The notes under the pieces are model-generated. The model was not told the origin of the DNA, did no database searches, and saw only the letters and a program-made list of their open reading frames with translations. Positions 37,699 through 46,871 of a DNA stretch of 64,000 nucleotides are shown here, piece by piece; within the stretch, counting starts at the first letter, position 1, and each line of letters begins with the position of its first letter. Position numbers and translations under genes: made by a program. Origin of the DNA: an uncultured Gammaproteobacteria bacterium (GTDB lineage: Bacteria > Pseudomonadota > Gammaproteobacteria > JAADHQ01); the NCBI GenBank assembly GCA_947258655.1, contig CAMYJD010000001.1, positions 229,094-293,093 of the forward strand, read 5' to 3'.

Positions 37699-38622
37699 TT
37701 ATTTTTTTACCAGCGCCTTGTATAGCGCCTCGCCCAGTATCGCATGGACCCGTGCCGTCGGGTGAATTTCATCGAAGAAAAAAAACTGGTCGAAGTTGAG
37801 CCCAAAATTACAATCCGGATGAAAGGTCAATGTCGACGGACTGAAACAGGCATCGGTGGTATTGCTGATTCCGAATCGATTGGCACGTTTACCCAGTTTA
37901 TTGAAAAACTTGAACAGATCAAATTCGGTAATGTGCAGCTCCTTATTATGCGCCAGCTTGCGCAAGGTCTTGTGCAGCGCCACCCTATACACCTGACTTA
38001 ACATGCGCGCACGTTTGTTTAGTTTGGGCTTGTTAAGCGATGCTGCCAGCAGGCCTGTCTCGGGGATTTTACCGATATTGGGTGAGTTTATGACCAGGAA
38101 CGAGCGTGCACCGGAGTGGGCCAGAATCTCGATCGATAGTTTAACCTGTGCCACCGCGGCAATAACCGTAGCTATCGCCGAGCTCAGCTGCGGATCGTCA
38201 CGCGCAGCACGCACATCATTGCCACCGATTTTAATCACATATAACGCATCTGCGGGGGCCACATAGCTGTGATTGGCCTGGAACGCGAGCAACTGGAAAC
38301 CGAGATCAATGATTTCAGTACCCAGGGCATTGGCCCCTGCTACGGCATAGTTGCTGCCCTCGTCCTGAAAGATCAGGTGTAGAGATGCTTTTGCATCCAG
38401 ACCCAGCTTCGCGGCCATAACCTCAACGGCCACCGGGCCGTTACTGACGCGGTTCATGAAATAGGGATCCGGAAAGGGACCGGTCAAGGTAGCCAGATTA
38501 CCCGTATCTGACAGGCTGTCACCAAACACGTACACACGGCTGAACTGGTCGGCGGCATGTACCCAGCCGGAGAGGAGCAATACAAACAGAAGAATGATAT
38601 GGAAGGGCCTGAATCTAATCAT
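37699..38622 (-). CDS. Secreted SGNH/GDSL-family hydrolase
   Basis: A 307-residue protein with a signal peptide (cleavage near GWVHA). Block I is VFGDSLSDTGN with the nucleophilic serine, block III is IKIGGNDVRAA, and the catalytic Asp-His pair is in FFDEIHPTARVH. This matches plant-lipase-like GDSL esterases and thermolabile hemolysin/SGNH proteins exported by Gammaproteobacteria. Substrates could be lipids or acylated sugars. The ATG is preceded by a strong GGAGGTC. It is transcribed alone. Confidence 0.9.
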   Translation of the reverse strand: MIRFRPFHIILLFVLLLSGWVHAADQFSRVYVFGDSLSDTGNLATLTGPFPDPYFMNRVSNGPVAVEVMAAKLGLDAKASLHLIFQDEGSNYAVAGANALGTEIIDLGFQLLAFQANHSYVAPADALYVIKIGGNDVRAARDDPQLSSAIATVIAAVAQVKLSIEILAHSGARSFLVINSPNIGKIPETGLLAASLNKPKLNKRARMLSQVYRVALHKTLRKLAHNKELHITEFDLFKFFNKLGKRANRFGISNTTDACFSPSTLTFHPDCNFGLNFDQFFFFDEIHPTARVHAILGEALYKALVKK

Positions 38623-38747
38623 ATTATATGACCTCCATTTCGAACATGATACGAGCTGGCGAATTTAACCAGACTACTTACAGCATAGTTCACAGATCAT
38701 GAATGTAAAGATTGAGCGTCAAACCTGTACTGAGTTCGGCCCATGCG

Positions 38748-39314
38748 CTAGCGCATCATGGCCGCAAATCCGTCCCGCGCTGGTACCGGCGCATGCACGA
38801 GGTTGTAGTGGCATTGTATGCAGGTGGTCTTGTCGGCAAACGAACGCGCATGTTCACGCTGTCCCTGTTCACCGGCAACGGCGATCTTGCGCATATCATG
38901 GCAACTCCGGCAGTTGGCGCTGTCATCGGCCAGCATCGCATCACGCACGCCGTAGGCGAGTTGTGTACGCCGGGCTTCCCATACCTTGGGATCCTGGAAA
39001 TCATTGACCAGCTCCGCCCACACGTCCTTGACACCGCCCTTCACATGGGCCCAGCTTTTGGCCAGCAAACCACGCGCGGGCATATGACAGTCAGCGCAAC
39101 CGGCAATGATACCGGTACCCGATGTACGATGCGCAGAGTGCTGGTAGACCGCGTCATTGACGACGTAGGCCTGCATGGAATGGCATGAGCCGCCACAGAA
39201 GGCATCGCTTGATGTGTAATGATCAACCTCATCGGCAATCAGGCTAGCTGCTACACCAATAACAATACCGAGAACTATAAAGGTCAATGTTGTTTTTCTC
39301 ATCGGGATTACCAT
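38748..39314 (-). CDS. NapC/NirT-like tetraheme cytochrome c
   Basis: About 188 residues, membrane-anchored by an N-terminal helix (TLTFIVLGIVIGVAASL). Heme sites: CADCH, CRSCH and CIQCH plus an unusual first site CGGSCH, with three residues between the cysteines. The first heme is followed by SM, as in the Met-liganded first heme of NrfH/NapC. Such proteins take electrons from quinol and pass them to periplasmic partners. AAGGG five nt before the ATG at 39314 supports this start; ATG 39302 is an alternative and an extension to 39413 would overlap the upstream gene. The octaheme gene lies just upstream, so the pair is probably one electron-transfer chain. Confidence 0.85.
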   Translation of the reverse strand: MVIPMRKTTLTFIVLGIVIGVAASLIADEVDHYTSSDAFCGGSCHSMQAYVVNDAVYQHSAHRTSGTGIIAGCADCHMPARGLLAKSWAHVKGGVKDVWAELVNDFQDPKVWEARRTQLAYGVRDAMLADDSANCRSCHDMRKIAVAGEQGQREHARSFADKTTCIQCHYNLVHAPVPARDGFAAMMR

Positions 39315-39349
39315 GACTGCCCTTGTAATGATGCCGAGTCCACCCCGGT

Positions 39350-40555
39350 TTATTCCGGGTGAACGTTGCCAGCCTCCTCGATCGCCCAGCTCCTGTCCTT
39401 GTCGGTATGACATGCGAGACAGGCGTACTCCACGCTCAGAAAGGCATGGCCGTCATCGTTAATGCGCACGAACTTGCCATCGTCGCTAAACATATTCCAT
39501 AACGGATGCGGCTTGATGCGGAATATATGCGCACGTACATCACCCTCGGGTACCTCGCCACCGATAAACTTTTGCTTCACCGACACGGCCGACTTGGCCG
39601 CCCTCGGCATATGACAGGTGATGCACTCGAACTTATCCTTGGCATGGATCTTGACAACCTGTTTTTCATGACAGACCAGACAGGTTTTCTTTGTGCCCTT
39701 GAAGCCACCGTCTTTATATTTCACACTCCTGTGTGGATCGTGGCAGGCGCTACACTTCAGGTTGCGGTGTGGCGAGGCCAGAAGGTCCTCGTATTGCTCG
39801 TGGTGGCGGATCAATCCCTTGTTCGAATCGATCCGGGTCACACGACCGCGGCGATGGCAATCGCCGCAATTTTCCTCGAATGGCTGGGCTATTTTTTCCG
39901 GGTCGTTGCTATGCGCGAGGCCGGGACCATGACAGCCCTCACATGTAACACCGGGTTCGAACCAGGTTCCATGAATGCCCGGCAAGCCGTCCTGATGGGG
40001 GCCGTCCTTACCGCTCGCCTTCCAGCCTGTGGTATGACAGCTACCACAGGTATAGGGTTTACGCACGCCTGCACTGGCACTGTATCCACTCCAACCTGCC
40101 TCGGTCTTTAGATCTGCATTGGGCAGATTATACTGGCGGTTCTTGTCACCGGTCAGAATATAGCCCTGCTTGTCCATGAAGCGCGCCTTCCAGGCGTAGC
40201 CGCCTATAACGTGGCTAATATCCTTCCAGCTCTTGTCCGCTGGCGGTTCAGGCACACCGGGTGAGGTGTTGGCGGGATACGACGGAGGTCCGCTATCAAC
40301 TTTCTGGATCTTGTAGGGATGACCGGTCTTGCTATAGCGCTTGACGATATCACTATGACAGTCGCGACAAGCGCCAACACCTACATAGCCATCGGGATTG
40401 CCTGTGTACTTGTTGTTATCCTTGGTACCAGTTTCAGTCGCCCAGACCTGAGGGACGATAACCAGTGCAGATAGGACAACGATCAGGCAGTACCATACAG
40501 TACGAGAGAATCCCGTGCGTGGTAACGGACTGCCAATTGCACGAGCAGTACTCAT
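39350..40555 (-). CDS. Exported octaheme c-type cytochrome
   Basis: A 401-residue periplasmic protein with an uncleaved or cleaved N-terminal signal (about residues 18-40). It has eight CXXCH motifs: CRDCH, CGSCH, CEGCH, CGDCH, CSACH, CLVCH, CITCH and CLACH. I do not recognise an exact family: it is not obviously hydroxylamine oxidoreductase, as no CXXCK or crosslinking pattern is evident, and could be either an electron conduit or a reductase for nitrogen or sulfur oxyanions. A strong GGGGAGG site precedes the ATG. The NapC/NirT-like tetraheme protein follows after 35 nt and would supply electrons from quinol. Confidence 0.85.
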   Translation of the reverse strand: MSTARAIGSPLPRTGFSRTVWYCLIVVLSALVIVPQVWATETGTKDNNKYTGNPDGYVGVGACRDCHSDIVKRYSKTGHPYKIQKVDSGPPSYPANTSPGVPEPPADKSWKDISHVIGGYAWKARFMDKQGYILTGDKNRQYNLPNADLKTEAGWSGYSASAGVRKPYTCGSCHTTGWKASGKDGPHQDGLPGIHGTWFEPGVTCEGCHGPGLAHSNDPEKIAQPFEENCGDCHRRGRVTRIDSNKGLIRHHEQYEDLLASPHRNLKCSACHDPHRSVKYKDGGFKGTKKTCLVCHEKQVVKIHAKDKFECITCHMPRAAKSAVSVKQKFIGGEVPEGDVRAHIFRIKPHPLWNMFSDDGKFVRINDDGHAFLSVEYACLACHTDKDRSWAIEEAGNVHPE

Positions 40556-40719
40556 TTTGACCTCCCCTGGTCACATTGATTTTTCTGCAATTATGTAATC
40601 TATTATTGCGTTGTCGTCCATCTATAGACTGTAGCGACTCTGACACTGAACCGTGGCAGACATATTACATCCAAATACGGCATTTCCGATTCAGGTTCAA
40701 TATCACAAACCTGCCCGCC

Positions 40720-41220
40720 TTATTCGACTTTTACATTGCGGCGCTTGGCCTTCTCGACCTTTGGCAGGGTAAGATTCAGGATGCCGTCCTTGAACTGCGC
40801 CTTTGCCTTATTCTCATCAACGTCAGAAGGCAAGGCCAGGGTCCTGGAGTATGATCCGCGCGAAATTTCACAGCGATAGTAGTCGCCCTTCTCTTCCTTC
40901 TCTTCGTGGCTGGTACTGCCCTTGATAGTAACCGTGTTTCTGGTTACCGAGATATCCAGGTCTTTCTTGTCAACGCCGGGCAATTCAGCCTTGACCACGA
41001 TTTCGTTATCACGGTCGATGACGTCCACTGACGGTGTTTTACCTTCAAACGGCGCCGCTTTTCCGGTCCAGCTTGGCCATTCAACATCAAAGGGACGCAG
41101 CCATCCGCGTGGAAAGCGGCTTTCGAAGAAGCGCTCCATCTCATCGAAGGGGCTTAACGGATGCGCTGGTTGCACCTTCTGGACTTCCTGTTTGCTTTCC
41201 TTTTTCTTTGCAGTTGCCAT
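40720..41220 (-). CDS. Hsp20/alpha-crystallin small heat-shock protein
   Basis: A 166-residue protein with an alpha-crystallin domain (TPSVDVIDRDNEIVVKAELPG to LPKVEKAKRR; the quoted ends mark about residues 66-160), including GVDKKDLDISV and the A-x-x-x-(n)-G-V/I-L motif as FKDGILNLTLP. The N-terminus is Lys-rich, then HPLSPFDEMERFFESRFP, typical of class A bacterial sHSPs. The ATG at 41220 with AGGAGAG was preferred over an extension to 41298. It holds unfolding proteins for the DnaK/DnaJ pair encoded 450 nt upstream in the same direction. No convincing sigma-32 promoter was visible. Confidence 0.93.
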   Translation of the reverse strand: MATAKKKESKQEVQKVQPAHPLSPFDEMERFFESRFPRGWLRPFDVEWPSWTGKAAPFEGKTPSVDVIDRDNEIVVKAELPGVDKKDLDISVTRNTVTIKGSTSHEEKEEKGDYYRCEISRGSYSRTLALPSDVDENKAKAQFKDGILNLTLPKVEKAKRRNVKVE

Positions 41221-41317
41221 GACAGGCTCTCCTTTATTAAAGTTATTAATGTTGTTTGTGGATCTACGCCCCTGCCCTGAAAAGACAGGAACATACAAAA
41301 ATTAATGATACCTTCGT

Positions 41318-41536
41318 TTACATACCTAACTCTGATTTACTGTATTCAACACGCAGCCGCTTGATGACATCTTCCATCATATCCGCAGCAACGCCCAGCT
41401 CTTCACTGATCACCTCGTTGATCATCAATGCCAGGGTCTCGAATTGAGACTCACTAATCTGCTGACTGACATCCTGATCCAGCAGACGCCTGAATGCCTC
41501 AACTACCTTGTTAGCCCGGTCTTGCTGATTCGTCAT
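41318..41536 (-). CDS. Small acidic helical protein, unknown function
   Basis: A 72-residue protein, predicted almost entirely helical and acidic (QFETLALMINEVISEE, MMEDVIKRLRVEY), with no signal peptide, cysteine or membrane segment. GGGAG 9 nt before the ATG supports expression. It lies between the dnaJ and hsp20 genes on the same strand (131 nt after dnaJ, 97 nt before hsp20), so it may belong to the chaperone island. I do not recognise the family. Confidence 0.6.
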   Translation of the reverse strand: MTNQQDRANKVVEAFRRLLDQDVSQQISESQFETLALMINEVISEELGVAADMMEDVIKRLRVEYSKSELGM

Positions 41537-41667
41537 AGTTTCACTCCCGTTCTTAGTTAATTATAGACAGCAGCAGTACAGTTTTCGACACGCTATCACA
41601 CCGCAAATGACGTTTTTAGCATTGTTCTTGATTTTGATCATATACAACAATGCTCATGCCCAGGCGC

Positions 41668-42795
41668 TTAATTCCACCAATGTTTTTTGGTTTCAGTCTT
41701 CATTGTACCGAGCTGCTGATAAAGCTGTTTTTCCTCAGCGGAAAGATGCTTGGGAATATGTATCTGCAGGCGTATGTTCAGGTCTCCGCGCATATCGGCA
41801 CCAAACACGGGCAGGCCCTTGTTTTTCAGGCGCAGCACCTCATCCGGCTGCGATCCCGGCGGCACCTTGACCTCGACGCTGCCTCCCAGTGTCGGCACCT
41901 TCAACTTGCAACCCAACACCGCTTCGGGCACGCCGATGGTTTCCGCACGCCACAGATCCGCCCCGTGACGTTCAAATCTTGGATCGGATTGACTGCGCAC
42001 GATTACATACAGGTCACCCGCCTGCCCTGCCTCCAGGCTGGGCAGGCCATGGCCCGGAATACGCAAGGCCGTCCCCTCCTCGACCCCGACCGGTATCGTC
42101 ACCTTCAGGTTGTCTTCCTGCTCTATCTGCCCGACACCGTTGCACGTTTTACAGGGATGATCGATAAACGTGCCCTGGCCGTGACAGACCGGACACACCG
42201 TGATTTGTTGAAAGCTGACCGAGCCCTGCTCCTTTTTTTCCTGATGAGTCACGACCTTGCGCCCTGTGCCCTGACAGACCTCGCACTGGCGCGGCTGTGT
42301 GCCCTCCTGGGCTCCGCTGCCATGACAATCAGGGCAGCTGATCGGCCGTGAAAAACGCACGGTTTCCTCTCCACCCGTGTTGACTTTTTCCAACGGAATC
42401 ACCAGCCGTACTTCAAGATCACCGCCCTTGGCGGGCCCTGTCGGTCTGCGATGTTGGCGAAACAGGTTGGCAAACAGGCCACCGCCACCAAGGTCAACAC
42501 CGAAACCCATATCAGCAAAGAGGTCACCGAAGTCAATCCCGGAGAACAGGTCTTCGGCTGAAAAGCCGGCCACGCCGGCAAAACCACCCGCATCATAATC
42601 GGCACGTTTCTTCGGATCGGATAATATTGCGTAGGCCTCGGCGATTTCCTTGAAACGCGCCTCGGCATCAGGCGCTTTGTTTCTGTCCGGATGGTACTTC
42701 ATCGCCAGGTCACGAAAGGCGTCCTTTATTGCCTTCGCATCGGCATCACGTGCAACACCCAGTACTTCATAATAATCGCGTTGTTCGCTGGCCAT
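41668..42795 (-). CDS. dnaJ: DnaJ-type Hsp40 co-chaperone
   Basis: A 375-residue class A J-protein. The J domain (residues 1-70) has the HPD tripeptide in KYHPDRN. A Gly/Phe-rich segment follows. The zinc-finger domain has four CXXCXGXG-type repeats: CPDCHGSG, CEVCQGTG, CPVCHGQG and CKTCNGVG. The C-terminal substrate-binding domains end in MRGDLNIRLQI. It stimulates ATP hydrolysis by the DnaK encoded 12 nt upstream. The sequence is divergent from housekeeping DnaJ, so this may be a second copy dedicated to its own DnaK. Confidence 0.9.
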   Translation of the reverse strand: MASEQRDYYEVLGVARDADAKAIKDAFRDLAMKYHPDRNKAPDAEARFKEIAEAYAILSDPKKRADYDAGGFAGVAGFSAEDLFSGIDFGDLFADMGFGVDLGGGGLFANLFRQHRRPTGPAKGGDLEVRLVIPLEKVNTGGEETVRFSRPISCPDCHGSGAQEGTQPRQCEVCQGTGRKVVTHQEKKEQGSVSFQQITVCPVCHGQGTFIDHPCKTCNGVGQIEQEDNLKVTIPVGVEEGTALRIPGHGLPSLEAGQAGDLYVIVRSQSDPRFERHGADLWRAETIGVPEAVLGCKLKVPTLGGSVEVKVPPGSQPDEVLRLKNKGLPVFGADMRGDLNIRLQIHIPKHLSAEEKQLYQQLGTMKTETKKHWWN

Positions 42796-42807
42796 GCGTC
42801 AATGCAC

Positions 42808-44685
42808 TCAATCGGTTTCTTCGAAATCCGCATCGACAACCTTGCCCCGCTCACCCGAACCGGATGGCTTGGCCTCACCGCCCGCAGTACTGACATCCGG
42901 AGTTGGATGTGGGGCATAGGGACCCGATGTTGGTGCTCCTGGTGTTTGTGAATAAACCGTCGCACCTGCCTCGCGGATGACCTTTTCCAGCTCGTCGGCA
43001 CGTTGGCTTGCCAGTGCTGCATCCTGCTTGCCGATGGCTTCACGAGTGGATTGCAATGCCGTATTTAAACGTTTACGTAAATCATCGGTCAGCTTGTCGC
43101 TGAAGTCGGCCAGTAATTTTTCTGCCTGGTAACACATATTATCGGCATTGTTCAGTTTATCGGCCGCTTCGCGACGCTTATTGTCTTCTTCTGCATATTT
43201 ATCCGCTTCATCGATCAGACGTTGTTTCTCGTTCTCGGACAGTCGTGTAGAGCCGGTGATACTGATCGACTGGGATTTACCAGAGGCTTGGTCCTTGGCA
43301 GTCACACTGAGGATGCCGTTGGCATCGATATCAAACGTGACATCGACCTTGGGGATACCACGCGGCGCCGGTGGTAGGCCTTCCAGATTGAATTCGCCCA
43401 GACTGGTATTGTCGCGGGCCATCGGTCTTTCACCCTGGTATACATGTATCGTCACCGCCGTTTGCATGTCTGCAGCAGTCGTAAACGTTTCGGTATGCTT
43501 GACTGGTATCGGACTGTTCCGCGCAATCAATGAGGTAGCCACGCCACCCAGGGTTTCGACGCCAAGTGTCAACGGTGTTACATCGACCAGGACGATATCG
43601 CCAACCTCGCCGCTCAGTACTCCGGCCTGAATCGCCGCACCACTGGCAACACATTCCATTGGGTCGACACCCATTTCGGCCTTGCGCCCGAACAGGTCTT
43701 CAAAATACTGGCGTACTACCGGCATCCTGGTGGGGCCACCGACAAACACGATCCTGTCGATATCACTGGTCTGGACCCCGGCATCATGCAATGCCTGTTC
43801 GATCGGGCCGCGACAACGATCAACCACTTCACGCACCTGTCGTTCGAGCTCGGTACGGGTAAGATCCATGTCCATATGTTTGGGCTCACCTGCTACGGCG
43901 GTCAAGTATGGCAAACTGATATGGGTAGTGGTACTTGTCGACAGCTCGATCTTGGCCAGCTCGGCCGCCTCTTTCAGGCGTGAGACCGCCTTGCTATCGG
44001 TACGTACATCGAAACCGATCTCGCTCTTGAACTTATCGGCGATATAATCCAGCAGCTTCTGGTCCATATCCGTGCCTCCCAGCTGCGTATCACCACTGGT
44101 CGCCTTGACCTCGAATACACCCTTACCGAACTCCATGATCGTGACATCCAGTGTGCCGCCACCAAAATCGATTACGGCAATACGTAATTCTTCCCCGGCC
44201 CGGTCCAGCCCGTATGCCAGCGATGCTGCGGTCGGCTCGTTGACCAGACGTTCCACTTCGAGTCCGGCAATGCGACAGGCATCCTTGGTGGCACTGCGCT
44301 GATTGTCATCGAAATAGGCCGGCACCGTGACTACGGCCTTTTCAACCGGCTCACCAAGAAAGGCTTCCGCATCACGTTTGATTTTTTGCAACAGAAATGC
44401 GGAAAGCTGTTCGGGTGAAAACAGTTTATCGCGCAACTGGATCTGTTCGCGTTGCCCCATACGTCGTTTAAAGGCCGTCGCCGTACCTTCCGGATTCGCT
44501 GCAGCCTGGCGTCGTGCCGGCTCGCCGACCAGGGTCTGGCCATCGGCAGTGATCGCTACATAACTTGGAAAGGCCTTGCCACCGAGGCTGATACCTTCAG
44601 CACTGGGAATGATAACCGGTCGGCCACCACGCAATACCGCCGCAGCTGAATTGGATGTTCCCAGATCGATACCGATTATTGCCAT
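42808..44685 (-). CDS. dnaK: DnaK-type Hsp70 chaperone (divergent copy)
   Basis: A 625-residue Hsp70. The phosphate-1 loop reads [13 protein letters not shown] instead of the usual GTTNSCVAV, and the C-terminal tail ends in DADFEETD rather than the longer EEVKD-type end. The phosphate-2 ([14 protein letters not shown]) and adenosine ([12 protein letters not shown]) motifs and the linker (VDVTPLTLG) are intact. The ATG at 44685 was preferred over a TTG two codons upstream because of GGGAGC. These differences suggest a secondary DnaK paired with the adjacent DnaJ, with the housekeeping grpE-dnaK-dnaJ operon elsewhere; no grpE is present here. Confidence 0.93.
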   Translation of the reverse strand: MAIIGIDLGTSNSAAAVLRGGRPVIIPSAEGISLGGKAFPSYVAITADGQTLVGEPARRQAAANPEGTATAFKRRMGQREQIQLRDKLFSPEQLSAFLLQKIKRDAEAFLGEPVEKAVVTVPAYFDDNQRSATKDACRIAGLEVERLVNEPTAASLAYGLDRAGEELRIAVIDFGGGTLDVTIMEFGKGVFEVKATSGDTQLGGTDMDQKLLDYIADKFKSEIGFDVRTDSKAVSRLKEAAELAKIELSTSTTTHISLPYLTAVAGEPKHMDMDLTRTELERQVREVVDRCRGPIEQALHDAGVQTSDIDRIVFVGGPTRMPVVRQYFEDLFGRKAEMGVDPMECVASGAAIQAGVLSGEVGDIVLVDVTPLTLGVETLGGVATSLIARNSPIPVKHTETFTTAADMQTAVTIHVYQGERPMARDNTSLGEFNLEGLPPAPRGIPKVDVTFDIDANGILSVTAKDQASGKSQSISITGSTRLSENEKQRLIDEADKYAEEDNKRREAADKLNNADNMCYQAEKLLADFSDKLTDDLRKRLNTALQSTREAIGKQDAALASQRADELEKVIREAGATVYSQTPGAPTSGPYAPHPTPDVSTAGGEAKPSGSGERGKVVDADFEETD

Positions 44686-44822
44686 ATCCAAGCTCCCGAA
44701 TTATTCAATTTATTATGGGTAATAGAAAGATCATAATCCGCGCATCTGATCAATTCAATATAAAACAACCAAGTTACAGTTTTATCAGAATAACAGCCAT
44801 TTAGTTGTTGTCTCTGATGCAA

Positions 44823-45488
44823 TTATTCTTTCTCTGTCACCAGCGGCACAAAGGCCACACCAAGGATGGCATCGGTTGTTATATTGCCCTGCTGATCTTT
44901 TGTCACCAACATCAATTCCTGATGCATATACGGCAGGCCGACCGGGATCACCATACGCCCGCCCGGCTTGAGCTGCTTGATCAGTGCTTGTGGAATATGC
45001 GCAGCCGCCGCGGTGACGGTAATCGCGTCAAAGGGGGCCTTTTCTTCCCAGCCATAGTAGCCATTCGCACACAGGGTTTCGACATTGTCATAACCCAGCA
45101 TCTTCAGCCGCGCCCGTGCCGACTCACACAGTTCCGGAATCCTTTCTATGCTGTAGACCGTTTTCGCCAGCTTTGACAATATCGCCGCCTGATAGCCCGA
45201 GCCCGTGCCAATCTCGAGTACGACACTGTCTTCAGTCAGATCCAGCAGGTCAGTCATTAATGCGACGATATAGGGTTGCGAGATCGTTTGCCCGTAACCA
45301 ATAGGCAACGGGCCATTGTCATAGGCATAATCCTCGGCCACGCTGTCGACAAATTTGTCCCTGACCACATCACCCATGGCCTGCATGACGCGATCGGAAA
45401 AACGTTCCCTGCCCGTATACGAAGCGGTGAACTTCGCTTCGTTCTCGATGTCCTTTAACATACGCTTGATATTTGTCTTTCTGGCCAT
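44823..45488 (-). CDS. pcm: Protein-L-isoaspartate O-methyltransferase, cytoplasmic
   Basis: A 221-residue SAM-dependent methyltransferase. It has the family signature GYGQTISQPYIVALMTDLL, motif I EIGTGSGYQAAIL, and FDAITVTAAAAHIPQAL with KPGGRMVIPVG. It methylates isoaspartyl residues in aged proteins and so starts their repair. It starts 9 nt after the adenosylhomocysteinase gene, whose enzyme removes its product inhibitor. No signal peptide is present, unlike the paralogue at 58194-58934. The location downstream of the chaperone genes fits a protein-repair role. Confidence 0.92.
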   Translation of the reverse strand: MARKTNIKRMLKDIENEAKFTASYTGRERFSDRVMQAMGDVVRDKFVDSVAEDYAYDNGPLPIGYGQTISQPYIVALMTDLLDLTEDSVVLEIGTGSGYQAAILSKLAKTVYSIERIPELCESARARLKMLGYDNVETLCANGYYGWEEKAPFDAITVTAAAAHIPQALIKQLKPGGRMVIPVGLPYMHQELMLVTKDQQGNITTDAILGVAFVPLVTEKE

Positions 45489-45497
45489 GCTTTTTTC

Positions 45498-46754
45498 CTA
45501 GGTCGTACCTTCCTGCCATGACGACAGATATTGTTGTTGTTCTGCACTCAGTTCATCAATGTTGATCTGCATGGCATCGAGTTTCAACCGGGCTATTTCC
45601 TGGTCAATTCGCAGCGGCACGGAATGCACTTCATTGCTCAACTTGCCCTGCTGCTCGAGCAAATAGATAGCCGCAAGCACCTGGTTGGCAAAACTCATAT
45701 CCATAACGGCCGACGGGTGGCCCTCTGCGGCGGCCAGATTGACCAGCCGGCCTTCTGCCAGCAGGCGTAATTTTCGCCCGTCTACCAATTTGTATTCGTC
45801 CACCGATTCACGTGGCCGTGTCTTTGCGGTGCTCAGCGATTCCAGCGCGGGAATATTGATCTCGACATTAAAATGGCCCGCATTGGCCAGTACACAACCG
45901 TCTTTCATGACCTCCATATGCTGCCTGTCGATGGCATGCTTGTCGCCGGTCACGGTGATCATGAAGTCCGACTGTCTGGCCGCATCCATTAAGGGCATGA
46001 CGCGGTAGCCATCCATGCTGGCCTCCAGTGCCCTTAACGGATCGACTTCGGCAACAATGACATGGGCACCATGACCTTGTGCACGCATGGCCACACCACG
46101 CCCGCACCAGCCATAACCGACGACGGTAAAGGTCTTGCCGGCAAGGAGGATATTGGTCGCACGGATAATACCATCCAACGCGCTCTGTCCGGTGCCATAA
46201 CGGTTATCAAAAAAATGCTTGGTCATCGCATCATTGACGGCAATGATCGGGAACTTGAGTGCCTTGTCAGCTGCCATCGCATGCAGGCGAATGACGCCGG
46301 TGGTGGTTTCTTCCGTGCCGCCGATCATGCCCTGAAGCAGGTCGGTGCGGGTCTTGTGCATTTCACTGACCAGGTCGGCACCGTCATCCATCGTGATCAG
46401 CGGCAGATGATCGAGCGTGGCCTGGATGTGCCGGTAATACACATCACTGGACTCGCCACGAATGGCATAGACAGGGATATGGTAATTGGCGACCAGGGCT
46501 GCGGCCACATCATCCTGGGTACTCAATGGATTACTGGCACATAAGACCAGGTCGGCACCGGCGGCCTGCAGTGTCCGCGCCAGATTGGCCGTTTCCGTGG
46601 TGATATGCAGGCAGGCACCGATACGCACCCCTGCCAATGGACGTGATTCGGACAGCTGTTGCATCAGCCCCCTGATCACAGGCATCTCATCTAGTGCCCA
46701 GTCAATACGTGCCTGGCCCTGTTGCGCGAGTGACTGATCACTGATATCCGACAT
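45498..46754 (-). CDS. ahcY: Adenosylhomocysteinase (short form)
   Basis: A 418-residue S-adenosylhomocysteine hydrolase. Substrate and NAD sites are visible in [35 protein letters not shown] and NAGHFNVEI, and the C-terminal end is shorter than in many homologues. It lacks the about 40-residue insertion of the eukaryotic-type long form, so it resembles the archaeal/Thermotoga-type short class. AAAGGCG precedes the ATG at 46754; a longer start at 46796 is less likely. It is co-transcribed with pcm. No SAH riboswitch motif was seen upstream. Confidence 0.93.
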   Translation of the reverse strand: MSDISDQSLAQQGQARIDWALDEMPVIRGLMQQLSESRPLAGVRIGACLHITTETANLARTLQAAGADLVLCASNPLSTQDDVAAALVANYHIPVYAIRGESSDVYYRHIQATLDHLPLITMDDGADLVSEMHKTRTDLLQGMIGGTEETTTGVIRLHAMAADKALKFPIIAVNDAMTKHFFDNRYGTGQSALDGIIRATNILLAGKTFTVVGYGWCGRGVAMRAQGHGAHVIVAEVDPLRALEASMDGYRVMPLMDAARQSDFMITVTGDKHAIDRQHMEVMKDGCVLANAGHFNVEINIPALESLSTAKTRPRESVDEYKLVDGRKLRLLAEGRLVNLAAAEGHPSAVMDMSFANQVLAAIYLLEQQGKLSNEVHSVPLRIDQEIARLKLDAMQINIDELSAEQQQYLSSWQEGTT

Positions 46755-46871
46755 TGATACGCCTTTTGTTGACAAAACAATGGTTTCTGCACACATTATA
46801 GTTGACCCATCAAAAAACAGATATTGATTTGAAGCAACTAATCATTGATCGCTGTTCATGACAGCGCCTGA

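Noticed and set aside
41221..44822. Sigma-32 heat-shock promoters for hsp20 and dnaK
   Set aside because: No correctly spaced CTTGAA and CCCCAT-like boxes were found upstream of either gene.
46755..46871. SAH riboswitch upstream of ahcY
   Set aside because: The conserved core of that riboswitch is absent; the gap is AT-rich with no matching stems.
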